A DNA stretch of 64,000 nt from assembly GCF_019649055.1 (NCBI RefSeq), contig NW_026570257.1, positions 992,001-1,056,000 on the forward strand, in the 5' to 3' direction. Position numbers and translations under genes: made by a program. Below are positions 22,045 through 33,429 of the stretch, one piece after another. Source of the DNA: Paramacrobiotus metropolitanus. Taxonomy: Eukaryota > Tardigrada > Eutardigrada > Parachela > Macrobiotidae. The stretch's first letter is position 1, and each line of letters starts with the position of its first letter. The notes under the pieces were generated by a model. The model had not been told where the DNA came from. It saw only the letters and a list, made by a program, of their open reading frames with translations, and did not search any database.

Positions 22045-24886
22045 CGTGTGGCTGGGGAAGTGACGCTTTCATGCAAATGTGCGATGGTTTAAATGGCATG
22101 TCCCAAAAGATCGGGGAAACAATGGCGTAGGCAGCATGGAATAAGAGTAACCACGCAAATTATCACAAATCGATGGGTTTGATAACTTATGCAGTCCCAC
22201 GGTGCTGACGATCATCAGGTTATTCCTGTCGCGTTAACGACTTATTAAGCACTTGGCGACATAATAATTGCGTTAAGTAAACAGTCCAATATAACACGTT
22301 GCGCTGGAAATCGTGCTTAAACCAGCGAAAACTGTTTTCCGGTGGAGATATATTAGCGTCATCATACAACTACTAAATCGATATACATATGTGTATACCG
22401 GCAACAATAACTGCATATATTTTGGTGCAGAATGGTAAAGAATAAAACCGCTAACCGAAACACAAGAAAAAGACAGACAGATTATAAACAGTATGGCGAG
22501 AAACCTTTCCGCTTTTAAATAATCCACAGAAAATCGGCGATTGATCCACATCCTGATCACGGCAAAAACGCCAATAAATCCAGATGGTACTTTCGCTCTG
22601 CAGTGTACATAGAAACCACATGCTGCAAAATAATTGCACTGCTTGATAGTTGAAGAGGCGCTCAATTTGTATGTGAAGTGGTCGCCCGGTAAGGATGGTT
22701 CTGATCCGGTATGTACACGCAAGACCACGCCGACTGTTTGCGTAAAAAGCATCTGGCCGGCTTCCGCTTTTCCCTTGGATTAAGCCGTATAGCATGCTTT
22801 ATAATCCAGCGCATGTATAACGGGAGGGACGCTCCCTACCGCGCTCCATAGTAGCGTGTATTACGCAGAACAATCGGCGCATGTAGGTGTTTTTTGTTTC
22901 GTTGGCGATCAAGATCAGTGGCGTCATATTCTCAATGCTGCATCCTGCTAAGCGTCCATAATACCGCTTTGTTAGGAAAAGCACGTTCCAGTCGGCAGTC
23001 ATTCGTGTACGTCATGTATGCTGCCAATTTGCCGGTAGCGATAATTTTACCCTGATTGTGTACGTGATGGGGAAACCTCATGTGGGATTGCAAAATTGAT
23101 CTTTACATCTGAAAAACACACATCCAATATTGCATCGATTGAACTGACTGAGCTGGCTTACAAGTTAGCTTGGTCATGCCTTTTAAATGGTGTTTTGTTG
23201 GCAGTTCAGATTAGCTTGTGCTCTTCTTGCTCAGTTTTCAAGGTCATTTTTGTTACATTGTACAGTACATCGAAAGTCAACACACGTACGCGGTGAACTG
23301 CGCACAGCTGCAGTCTACCAAAGCGCAATAAGTTTCATTATGTATGCTTTGCGTGTGATTATGATGAATATTTTTCATATTTTATTATATTTGTTATGAC
23401 AGTGAAATCTTTTAGAAAGGATTTCATTTGTCACATTCGTACATCCGCTTAAAGTTGAATGTGGGTTGTCTCAGTTACGCGCCCTCTGGCAGATCACAGT
23501 AAACTATCTACGGGTAGGTGTACCGAGTGTGAGCCCAGATTCTCAGTGTGGCATTGTAGCACTATAGTCTAAGAATCTATGCAAAGTAGGAAATCTGCTT
23601 AGGTATTCAACGACAAATTTATTAAAGTCGGATTGCTCCCCAAAATGTCAGAACTGGCAAATTATGCCAAAAAGAATGCTCCTAATAGGCTAATACTGCA
23701 CGGTATGTTGCAATCGGCGGGCTTATAACGGGTGTCAGAGAGAACTCCAAGTAGAAAATTTATTCCTAACTAAAAAAACAGAAAGTACGAGTACGAAGTA
23801 CAGCATCATACTACCATATTGCATACTGTAATGTATACTAACATATTGTATAGTACATAATGTATACATATTGTATATTGTAATGTATACCGAACCGCGG
23901 TCGACGGCGGTTGGCGGTTTATAATAAACCTCGTTTAAGCCTTTTTACAGTAGACCTTCATCCGCCACAAAACGAACCCTATCCGATTTGCATACGATGT
24001 ACGAGCAGAGTCAGAAATCTTTTTTTTTGAAACCGGAAATATCTAAGGCAGGATAACAGCGCGCTAAACATATCTGAGATATTCGTGAACAATCGTATAG
24101 AAAAATGCCTACACACATTAACATAGCAGCGATACACGGATTACTGGTGCAGTAAATTACGAACGCACCCGTTCCGCTTAACATCACACTAGCGATAGCG
24201 CATGGAAGATTACCACTTTTCGTACGCCCGTTGATCAAGAAGTGGCAGTGACTCAATCTGAATAATGCATGTCATAACAAGATTTCACAAATATTACAGT
24301 TCTCCCACAATCATTCAGTTGACGCTCTTGCATTCTAAATAGGAGTTTAATGTCCGTCCGACATGGGTCTTTATGTTAGTGTAGCATGACTGATCAATAA
24401 AAATTTAATTCTGTTAAGTATGCTTTTTTCAGAGCATGGTTTTTTGTGGAGTCATGGTTCGCTTATTAGAAAACTAATAGTAACACGGAACATTTAGTTA
24501 ACAATGTGTTCACTTGATATACAGATAGAAAAGCCTGTTTGGATATGGGGGTGTTTACCGACAGAAACAGTACCCAGCTTATGCTCTTCATCAATAATAT
24601 CCAACTCGAACTGTTCCTGTATTCCGCCACGGCACCACAGCCACCACTGCTTTGTTTTTCAGTAATATTTGATGTCCTTGAAATCCTCCCACGTTTGTTT
24701 TAGATTTTCAACTCGGAAAACCATACTACGCATCATCACGCTATTTCCGCTGTTAGCATTGAGCAATTTCTGAACAGTGTTCAGTTGCATATTTTTCAAG
24801 AGTCCATATTTGATACCATATTAATTTCACAGTTCATTGTATCCACGCGTAACATACACGGACATTGCTGCTTGTCACATTTCGCG
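22045..24886. other. Intergenic; one uncertain hydrophobic frame
   Basis: A 159-codon minus frame at 22273-22752 contains a long hydrophobic segment followed by LLPVYT and a possible donor after CCG, reminiscent of a membrane-receptor exon. No upstream or downstream exons could be matched, so I do not call a gene. Around 23780-23895 there is AT-rich DNA in which TGTATA, GTATAC and TAATGTATAC recur, a low-complexity patch. Nothing else was recognised. Confidence 0.35.
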
Positions 24887-24893
24887 TATAAAT
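24887..24893 (+). promoter_or_regulatory. TATA box of GPCR at 24961
   Basis: TATAAAT lies 68-74 bp before the start codon at 24961. This spacing suits a core promoter with a 5'UTR of about 40 bp. Confidence 0.55.
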
Positions 24894-24960
24894 AGCAGCA
24901 GGTTTTCCAAGTAAAATAGTTATTATCCTGGTAAACTACATAATACTAAAACTGATCACA

Positions 24961-26739
24961 ATGTCAACGGTATCGAGCAACGTCTCTCTAGTGACTAATG
25001 TAACGGTAAGCGTTCCCGCTTGGGTGCTGTATTCCCAGTGGTTGAGCCTGTGGTTCATCATCACGGTATGCTTATGCGTTATGGGAACACTGTTAAACGC
25101 TCTGCTTTTTGCTGCCATTGTGACATCGGGCAAACTTCGCCAGGGATCCGGTGTTTTGATAGCGCATTCCATTTTCCTAGAGACCGTTCTCTGCGCTATC
25201 GCGTTCCCGCTGATTGTAGCCTCTACGTATAGACCGCAAAATTCCATGACCTCCGTACCAATGTGTCGCTTCACGATGCTGGTGTTTTACGGGGTCATGT
25301 GGACGGAGAACTGGGCCAGTGTGATTATCGGCATCAACAGATTTGTGGCCATTTTCTTCCCGCATGGCTACAACCTGATCAGAAAAAAGCAGGCGGTGTG
25401 TGTGATGATAGCGTCGGCATGGATCATTTCCATTTGTTGTATTGCGCTGTTTTGCTTCGATATTGGCGCTATTCTTCAGGTGACCTTTCAATTGGAACGG
25501 AATTTGCAAACCCTTTTATACAAAAAAACCCTTCGCGTATAAAATAAGTAACCGTTGGTGCAAAATTAAATATTGTTTTAAACAGATTCATTACTTGTTA
25601 TTATCTTTGTACATAGCATTAAATTTTTCCGTTTAAGGTGTTTGTATAAGTCCCTGTTCCCTGTTGTTAAGTTATTTTTCTTACATTATCTGATTTTGTA
25701 TTCCGACGTTTTGCGACGCATAAATTATATCCGATTATACATTTTCAGTGCTAAGTTGTTAAATGTCTTAAGGCCTCAATAATTTTGGTTTTTTTGCTTA
25801 AGCCATGTTTTTCATTGTAGACCACAATGCCATGGGGTGCTTGTGGAGCGCGACCAATCAGTGCGGTATACGGCATCGTCACCATTCTAACCACACCTTT
25901 GCCAGTGGCGACACTTGGCTTCCTGTATGTGTCCATATTCAGCGCTATATTTATTCGCAATGCGATGTCTCGTCGGAAAACCGATCCTGGTGGAGCACCT
26001 GGTAATAAAAAGCCCCACGGAATCATTCACAAACGGTTGAAAACAGCGCGGATGATGTTCACTTCGTACATCTGGTTTTCCTTATGCTACTTACCGGCAC
26101 CCGTTGCGTCCAGTGTAGCGCCGGTGGCGTACAGTTCCAGCCCGCTGATCTCGTTGTTTCTGAGGCTACTGTTACTCTGCGGCTACGCTACTAGTCCGGT
26201 AAACCGTAAAACGAAGTGTTAAGACACGAAATACATGTGTTTCATGCAAAACGACAATATTCATATTGTAACAATTTATTAAAACCTTATAATTACTGTT
26301 TTTGCTACAAATAAAATTATTTATGAAGGATGACATTGCGCTTGTCGGAAATCGCCCTTTTATTTTAGCTACCCAAAGCATCTGCTTACTGAATACATTT
26401 TCTCTTATTATCATTTTCTAACTGTATAGGATTACGGATGTATAGTGTTGAGAAACGTGACCTTTAAATAAGCTACGATCACGTTCACTAACACCCAGCA
26501 CAAACAGGCTCACATCTGCCACTTCCTGTGATAATTCGTTGTCAACAGTTTTGCTTACGAGTGCTTTACGTATGCAGATTATTTATCTGAGTATGAACGA
26601 GGAGTACCGAAGACGTGCAAAGAAAATCCTCATGAAGATTGGCGGCATTTGGAGTCCACAGCTGCGAAAGGAATCCGAGCTCACCACATTCAAATCCGAC
26701 AACAGAACGAAAGAAACCACGGCCAATGCCATTGATTAG
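24961..26739 (+). CDS. Rhodopsin-like orphan GPCR, family 1, three-exon subgroup
   Basis: Exons 24961-25479, 25821-26198 and 26578-26739 join in phase 0 to about 352 residues. Exon 1 holds the glycosylated N-terminus and TM1-TM4, with RQGSGVLIAHS (TM2) and INRFVAIFFPHGY. The first intron cuts loop 2 exactly before TTMPWGACGARP. Exon 2, 378 nt, holds TM5-TM7 with CYLPAPVASS and ends GYATSP. Exon 3 starts IIYLSMNEEYRRR (helix 8) and ends TAG. Splice sites are CAG|GTGACC, TTGTAG, CCG|GTAAAC and ATGCAG. The extra loop-2 intron and the 378-nt exon are shared with the genes at 40324 and 44746, which defines a subgroup. A TATA box lies just upstream. Ligand unknown. Confidence 0.92.
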
Positions 26740-27079
26740 CCAACCCAAACCGAAGGTTGCAACCATGGAAGACAATAGACATCAACGTGCACGAAAATTA
26801 CTGCGACAATAAGAACGTTAATGATGTGCGCGAAGTTACTGTGCATCCGAAATTGGATTTTCACCTATTTTAATGCAGTTCATCTTCTTACTTCAAATTG
26901 CCATTTCTGCAACCGTTTTCGTAAAGCTTCACGTGCTTACTATTAGCTCGTACGTCTAGTCCAAACATTTGCAGAATATGGGCCGCCGCAATTTCTGTGC
27001 TACTTAAAAATAATATATTTATTTAGTTAATTTAGGTGTTATGCCATTGAGGTATTTTACCATTTAGGTTTTGCATCAA
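26740..27079. other. Short intergenic stretch
   Basis: The 3' flank of the GPCR gene. It is AT-rich, with no further coding signal or repeat recognised before the dispersed repeat starting near 27080. Confidence 0.4.
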
Positions 27080-27355
27080 ACAGCTTATGTACATTTTTAT
27101 ATACACACTGTGCAGTCTGCATATTACAGCTGATATACTTAAATCAGTTTGTTAGAGCGACGGATGCGCCACCCGCATGAGTGCTCCTTTGGTGAAATGA
27201 GGCTAGAATTGGCTCGAAGCTGAACATTTTTTGTGCGACTGACGTACTATTTCCGTTATAAACAACAACATCATGACAGCCAGATAAAAAACGCGGCTTA
27301 GTAACACCATAATGTTTTTTTGCGCCGTGGCGGTATAGACATTTAGCACGCACTG
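27080..27355 (+). repeat. Dispersed repeat, short copy, with tRNA-like A-box
   Basis: This segment matches the two ends of the block at 33430-34420, minus its LINE centre. Shared motifs are CATTTTTATATA, TACTTAAATCAGT, GTTAGAGCGACGGATGC, TTTTTTGTGCGACTGACG, CAGCCAGATAAAAAA and TTGCGCCGTGGCGGTA. The phrase AAATCAGTTTGTTAGAGCG resembles a tRNA A-box region, and GGCTCGAAGCT about 60 bp on is a weak B-box candidate. It ends 46 bp before the start codon of the next gene. Confidence 0.65.
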
Positions 27356-27401
27356 ACTGAGCTTCTTTACTTACCTACTCTAGTGCATCTTAGCTGACGC
27401 A

Positions 27402-28276
27402 ATGTCGAGCGGTATTTTACAGATAGCTGTGGTACTGTTTCTAGTTAGCGGAATAAGTGCAATCTACATTCCACGCAGCGGTAAGTTGTTTCGGTTTACA
27501 GTTGTGCTGTTGCTGATCTACATGCATACTGAAAATTTGTAGCGCTGAAAATTAGCCACAGGATAATATTTAAATTTGTGCGCTAGTTTAATCCGGTATT
27601 TCTTCCGCTTTCTATCCGAGTGGCGCGGTGTTCGTGACCTTAACGTTGCCCGGAAGTTCAAACGTTTTTATGGACCGCGATCAATCAGACCATGATGCAG
27701 CTTTTTTTGCTCTAGTTATTAAGCGGCATTTTTTTTACAGTTTAAGGCTTTTTTGCAGTTCATTTTGAAGCCCCCATTCGGATTCCGCCCCCGCGAACGT
27801 ATGAGTTGCTCGAGAGACCTCCGATGCGTAAGTGGATGCAGCCGCTGGACAGTAGTATCTTTCTCCCACTTGATTAAAGTAAAAGTTACAAACATCTGTA
27901 TGAATTATACGAGCGCCAGTTTTCGACCTTTGTCTGTACCCTTACAAGAGTTATTATTCTTTCCTTCTGCTAAATATTGTTGTGATTCCCATTGCCCGGT
28001 GCAACCTCCTTTCATAAGTGCGGGAATTGAATGTTTGCGCGAATGATTGCAGCATCTTCGTACAACAGTGAGTACAACTCCAGACCGCGCTCCAGTGGCG
28101 ACCACGATGACGAGGAGAAAGCACATGGCGGCCATGCTCATGCCCCTGAACCCCATGCAGTCCTCGAATCATCTTCCACGATGAGCAGTGGGACCATTAG
28201 CTGGACTATAACTCGGAAACCCATTATTCCAGTTTTATTAACAATTTTCGTTTTCCTTGGTTTGCTTATTTCATAA
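27402..28276 (+). CDS. Small secreted, probably membrane- or GPI-anchored His/Asp-rich protein
   Basis: Exons 27402-27480, 27759-27827 and 28053-28276 (both junctions phase 1) encode about 123 residues. An N-terminal signal peptide (VVLFLVSGISA core) leads to a Pro-rich stretch (APIRIPPPRTYELLERPP). Then come a Ser/Asn segment, a charged patch HDDEEKAHGGHAHAPEPH, and a C-terminal hydrophobic run (PVLLTIFVFLGLLIS) that ends at the stop. A short hydrophilic linker before a terminal hydrophobic tail fits a GPI signal or a single membrane anchor. The His/Asp patch could bind divalent metal (inference). I do not recognise the family. Donors GTAAGT/GTAAGT and acceptors TTGCAG/TTGCAG support the exons. 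A dispersed repeat abuts the 5' side. Confidence 0.75.
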
Positions 28277-28309
28277 TTATTCGCATTACACCCCGCAGTA
28301 TTTTTTCCT

Positions 28310-29210
28310 GTTTGAGTTGCATCTTAAATTTTAAAGCACAGATAACTTTTTATCAATAGGTAAGTGTTCGCTTAAATGATAATTCTGCTTAGCCAATGTC
28401 AAAATTATTTATTTAGTCAACAGTTACAAGTTACAACGCCACATTTATTTGTAAATTAGTCTCCGAAGCGCTAATCGAAATTTTTTATGGCTAAAAAGCA
28501 TAAAAGCGGATTAATCCAGGAATTCGAATAACCAGAACATATTGCACGGCACAAAAGGCGTTGTTCCAGTAACCGGTAAATTCCGCCAGTAAGAAATACA
28601 CCGCATTCGGCATCCAGCACACAGTCATGGCACCCACCAGGTACTGCAGCACCCTATCGGCATCACGTTTCTTTGTATGTCGCGCTTCGGAATGTTTCCC
28701 GCTACCTTCGGAACTACCTAAACTGATCCAGTGTCTGTGTTACGGTGTCCAGATTGCGTTTCACGCTAACACCTTCTCTCTCTTCTGTCCTCTTTAGCTT
28801 TTCTGTAAGAAGAATTCGCGAATGACCTTTACTGTGAATTAATTGCTTATTTTCCATGCCAAGCGAAACAAACGGTTTCCTATCCAGTGCCCTCGTTTTA
28901 CAGACACCGCACAGCATGCTGACGATCCATTTAATACCGAACGCCGTCGCTCGTGGTTAAATTTTACTCCGGCGCGTCAAGCTGATTAAAAGAAAGGGAG
29001 TAACGAAATGGAAAGTTTTTAACCAAGCAAATATTGATGCATGGGAGAAGAAATGTATACGGATGCGTTACCACCTCGAAGATGAAAAGGTCAGATGGAC
29101 CGAAAGCTTTGCTTTATTGTACTGTTATTCGAAATGTGTCGAACGAAAGATTACGTTGAAACTGATTTCTGCACGGTTTTTTTTGCGCTTTCCATTGCGG
29201 AGAAACAAAT
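28310..29210. repeat. Segmental duplication, decayed copy
   Basis: The left part (about 28310-28960) aligns with 37840-38430 and the right part (about 28960-29210) with 39850-40110, in the same order and orientation. Shared stretches include TACAAGTTACAACGC, TCCGAAGCGCTAATC, AAAGCGGATTAATCCAGGAAT-like sequence and GTCGAACGAAAGATTACGTTGAA-like sequence. The DNA between those blocks in the parent, including the whole first exon of the GPCR, is missing here. Confidence 0.8.
28480..28917 (-). pseudogene. GPCR relic (family 2), second exon only
   Basis: Minus-strand sequence resembles the second exon of the receptor at 37969. It keeps LDQF, the KKRDADRVLQYLVGAM-like start of TM6, CWMPNAVYFLLA and the TM7 start AVQYVLV. 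There are frame changes between the LDQF part and TM6, and again inside TM7, where YSNSWINPLL of the parent is scrambled by a one-base loss and a stop follows. The first exon (TM1-TM5) is absent. It lies inside the decayed half of a segmental duplication. It cannot encode a receptor. Confidence 0.82.
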
Positions 29211-29830
29211 TGACATGATAAAAATCGTTGTGCTAGTATACAACTAAACGATATCTGCATAAATATGATCCATGAACGTCGGAGTAGACTATGCCTGTAT
29301 CTCACTAATTGGCAATCTTTAATTTTTATTTTTATATGTAGTTACGGAATGGAACTGTGCACCGTTCAACATATATGTAAGATCAATATGAACTCCGCGT
29401 TTCTTTATTTAAAACCAGTAATCAACTATTAGAGCGCGAAAAATGTACGTAGCGAGAGCTCCAGCAAGCTGCAAACTAAGGACCTTTGTTCGTTAATATT
29501 GGTAAATCATTCTAATTTCGAGTAACAGCAAAACGATAGGTTATAGTAGATTCATTTAGTTTGCAAATTCGAGGTACATTAAGAAAAACTATTTTCTCTT
29601 GGTTCTGCGTGCACTGCTAGCATAGTTGATTCGCGAATCAAATCCAGCGGATGTATTGGAAAACTTTTAACCGGTGATCAAACCTTGGTTGCAACTGCCC
29701 AGATGTAAATGATGTTTCCGTTACACGTTGCTTTGTACTTTGTTCCGGTGGTGCGAGTAAACTAGAAACAACCATTATAATGATTATATACAGGAATTCA
29801 TGATTCACTAAGATTATAAATATCCCGAAG
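29211..29830. other. Intergenic, no supported gene
   Basis: AT-rich flank between the duplication and the 3' end of the next minus-strand gene. No motif, repeat or RNA gene was recognised. Confidence 0.45.
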
Positions 29831-30757
29831 TCACACGGAGCTTACATGGAAATTTAAATAGCCGTCTGTATCTTCCGACACGACAACAACTTGCCAGGCG
29901 TATCCAGGAAAGCTCTTTGTCAGCTGGTCATTTATGTACGTCGAGATATCCCGACGGGCATTACCAAAACGCCGACTGTTGATATAGGCTACTGTGGCAT
30001 TACATTTCTTCAACGTTTGAGCATCCATATCTGTCCACTCAGTATCCACAACCGGTGCATCTGATTCTGTACTGGAATCTGCATTACATACAATACATTA
30101 ACAGAAGTGCGCATGTTGTAACATCATAGGTTTATGAAACTATCATACGCAACTATACTGTCACATTGATATGCTCGTACACACAGGTACTAAAAAATGC
30201 ATAACTGCATCATGACATAATTCACACCACATTTACTCACGTTTAATAAATTATCCTTACAACATTTTGTAATTTAAGTTGAGAAAAAGTACCGCGCTTT
30301 CATGTCAAACGAAAAAGTACCGTGATAGTTTGTAAGCAAAATCGGAACAATATCTATGTTATTTTATCGCTACTTGAGTTTTTAACAAATGCTGCGCAAA
30401 CAAAGAACATGCTTTACGCTGGTTTGTGCAGGACGTAAGTACGGTTCAGTTGTACGGTTTTATTGATTTTTGGTTCAATGCAGGAGTGATCTTACCTTTC
30501 AAAGCCCGCTTTGCACGAATTTTCTGAGTACTTTCCACTGCATTCTGTAGAAAAAAAACATAAGTTCAGTTTGAAACTCCTAATATTTTAGATTTCAATT
30601 ATTATGTGCGACATATTAAAATACATAATTCTATACAAACGAATTATCTGACCTTTGATGCTTCCTCAGCGTTTTGATGAGCGTTTGGAAACGCAAAAGC
30701 AAAAGTAACTCCAACTCCAACTAGAAGCAGCAAAAACCATAGTGCATTATTCGTCAT
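29831..30757 (-). CDS. Secreted small protein with dynein-light-chain (LC8)-like domain
   Basis: Three minus-strand exons, 30757-30653, 30544-30496 and 30078-29831, encode about 133 residues. Residues 1 to about 22 are a clear signal peptide (WFLLLLVGVGVTFAFA). A short linker with RAKRALK, a basic site, could be a propeptide cleavage point. The C-terminal ~75 residues contain ARRDISTYINDQLTKSF, then PGYAWQVVVVSEDTDG and YLNFHVSSV. Helix DIxxYIxxxxxKxF followed by PxWxxxVG-like and YLxF strands recalls the LC8 dynein light chain fold; LC8 proteins are normally cytosolic, so a signal peptide is odd. The match is from memory of the family pattern, not a search. Alternative: an unrelated small secreted alpha/beta protein. 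Splice sites: AAG|GTCAGA, CTACAG, AAAG|GTAAGA, ATGCAG. Confidence 0.72.
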
Positions 30758-31746
30758 GTTGAAACTTTGATGTGAATTGTGACCTGTCAACTATCGTGTC
30801 GTTTCGGTGATAAGACTACTGTATTGAAAACATTCGGGAAAAATGTGTTTCCTCCACTGCTTTTATATTAATTTTCAGAGAATTTTATTGACGGAAATGA
30901 TGTGAAATTGGAAGAACTTTGTTCGGCAAAAGTTAAGTATGATCTGCTTCCTGTGACGTAGTAAGACTAGAAAACTGTGAAAGGGTTCCGTTCAATGAGG
31001 GCCAGCCCGTCTGAAAATTTCGTCAGCGAGTTTCTTTATCTTGATGCACTCATAGCACAGTGCCCACTAAACGCAGGAAGCGTCGTTCCATCTTTGATAT
31101 CATCAAAATGACAATATTAAAATATTGCATTTTCTTAGACAACCGTTAAGTGATGAAAATCACTTCCATGGGTGGCGTCCATGCGTAAGCAAAAGCCACC
31201 TTTGACCTTCAACACAGGGGTCTGAGATGAACCCACTGTATGCGTATGTGTCTACATACAATATATCGTTGCATTTTAATCAAGCTTCAGGTTTGTTACC
31301 TGAAACGAGTATATTTATACGGATCGCTACATGTGTAGAAATTGTTTAAAAAGCTATTTTGTTTACATAACTTTTATAAAATTTCCAGAAAAATATAAAT
31401 ATACGAATCTACAAAGCCTGGAATCTGGAAACGGATACAACAAAAGTGACATCTTTCTTAACGCAAGCTCCGTAGGATCAATTCTAGCCCAATCGTTGCT
31501 GTTACAATGTGTAGCCTGCTATCATTATCAGAAAAAAATAATTATTTATCGTTAGCCCGCTATTTTATGAGATCCACCGTATAAAGAGATTCGTACAATG
31601 GTCGGAGATGTACGAAGTTCTGGATTGTTTTCCTGTGTAATATCATTCCGTTAGAAATAAAATTTTATCATATGCAGTTCAGAGCAACACATTCCGTTTA
31701 TTGTTATTGTCGCACTACAGTAGCCAGCTCCTTTTAATGGAGATAT
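30758..31746. other. Intergenic, no supported gene
   Basis: The upstream region of the secreted LC8-like gene. A plus frame at 31331-31555 has no family signal. No promoter element stands out. Confidence 0.4.
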
Positions 31747-31897
31747 CCTAGGCTATTGGATTTTTTTAGTTAGATTAAAAAATTGTACAATTTTTTGTTT
31801 GATTTTATGAGATAAAATTATCTATCTAAAAATCGAACCCATGGTACACAATCCTAAAGCCTGACGCAGAGTTTTATCACCAGGCTATAGGCAATTC
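31747..31897 (-). repeat. tRNA-derived SINE, copy 2
   Basis: Read on the minus strand, it has an A-box-like TAGCCTGGTG region, CAGGCTTTAGGATTG, and a B-box GGGTTCGATTT. The tail TTTTATCTCATAAAATCAAA, an A/T-rich stretch and a closing CCAATAGCCTAGG follow. The order and the tail agree with copy 1 at 9586-9735; the B-box here is closer to the tRNA consensus. Confidence 0.8.
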
Positions 31898-32739
31898 ACA
31901 TATTATTAAATGTATGATTATTATTTGGAGGATCACGAGTGACGAGCCTACGCCAACGGCTTCGGTTTGGCTTCCAGTGCCGTGACCTTGCTTCTGAAAA
32001 TAGAGTGCTGCAAAGAAAACAATCAAGTCAAGGAAAGGCAATTAAAGAAACTTTAGGTCGTACGGGATCCCTGAAGCCGCGGTCTCGTCCCGCTGGTACA
32101 GTGACCTTTTGAAGCAGCTGTAACTTGCGTGGACACACTCGCTGCCTCATACACCGACCGCACTTTCGCGACCGTCGGTGCAGCGGAACACGCGGAAAGA
32201 GGATACTGTCGAAACATGGCTACAACTAGGGTACCATTTCATAGCTGCCGCCTTTAAAATCTGCGGATCCTGGGGAGGCGGAACTAAAACGATAGTGGAA
32301 AAGAGTCGCGTTCTGCGATCTACATAGTACATATCTAGCATCGTCCATTTCCGGTACATGCTGTCGCATGCACGCTGTTCTGGAACATTCTGATGGGCAG
32401 GTACATAAGCAGTTCAAGGCTGCTATTAGACCTTAGGAGTTGCATGATTTGGATCTGTGTATCAGAAGATCACGATGAGTAAAGATACCGGTATCCAGTC
32501 AGACACAGACGCCTCGTTTACATGTACGTGCAGTAGTTTAGACAGATAGTATATCACTTCCCCTGACCACTCTGAGACCTTACACCGCCACAGGTCAGAA
32601 GCGGACAAAAGAGTTTTTTGGACAGTGGCTAATGCTATCTATTCAAACGCAACGAGGAAACGCGGTATGTGTGATGGATATAATCCCCGAGCAGGATAGC
32701 AGATCTCGATCCCGACTCTCGCACTGCTCATGGAATAGT

Positions 32740-33075
32740 TTTTTTACCAGTGGGTTGAGCAACACGAGCAAGAACACAAGGATCGCATCAAACAAGCAGG
32801 AAAGGTCATCTCGGAATTTGTGCAACTTATCTTCAGGATCCAACGAAGCGACACAGTTCTTAGTTTTAATTAATTTTCCTCGCAGTCAGAGGGCAACTGC
32901 ATGGTAGAATGCTGCATTAGCGCGGATTTCCCAGTCCGCGTACTGGGAATTTAATTTCTTTATGCAGGTGGGCGAAGTTGTACAACGCAACACATGTGCC
33001 CCTTAATAAAGCAGAAAAAAATGGAACAAACAAAAGTTATTACGGCATGATGGAACGCAGACATGGATTAAATAA
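32740..33075 (+). repeat. Dispersed repeat family, copy 1
   Basis: Same-orientation similarity to 40995-41300: CCAGTGGGTTGAGCAAC versus CCAGTGGGTTGGGCAAC, GCATTAGCG, TTTCCCA..CCGC, TACTGGGA.TTAA.TTTCTTT, and ACAAAC..AAGT..T..GCATGATGGA near the end. The match is patchy but colinear over about 300 bp. No coding function was recognised. Confidence 0.65.
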
Positions 33076-33429
33076 AAAAACAGAACTTTTCTTGATGGTT
33101 TCTTTTGGTATTACAATGCAAAAATCTTAAATGCCAAATTTTCGCCAATATTTTATCACAGAAAACTCGGCCAGGTTTACAACCAAGCCAGAATTCCGCA
33201 TGTGAAAGCGTTGTCACTGGTGGATTTCTTGGCCGGTGCTGTTAGATGAAAGATGAGAGCCTTGAGAGGAAACATTTAGTAGGACTGCAGATACATATTT
33301 AGATACATCGGCGACCGTATGAAAAGTCTCTTGTCAAACTAAACTTTAAATTACTGCGTTACGTTCATTTCGGTTTTCGCAGCCACTGTTAGCGATTGGA
33401 GATAATGTTGTAATTTGTTTAAACGGTTT

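Noticed and set aside
23780-23900. CRISPR-like or regulatory array of TGTATA/GTATAC repeats
   Set aside because: Irregular low-complexity AT-rich DNA in a eukaryotic genome; no regular spacing and no unique spacers.
28714-28917. Small minus-strand protein of 67 codons as a real gene
   Set aside because: Its end aligns with the GPCR exon at 37969 and breaks by frame changes; it is part of the decayed duplicate.
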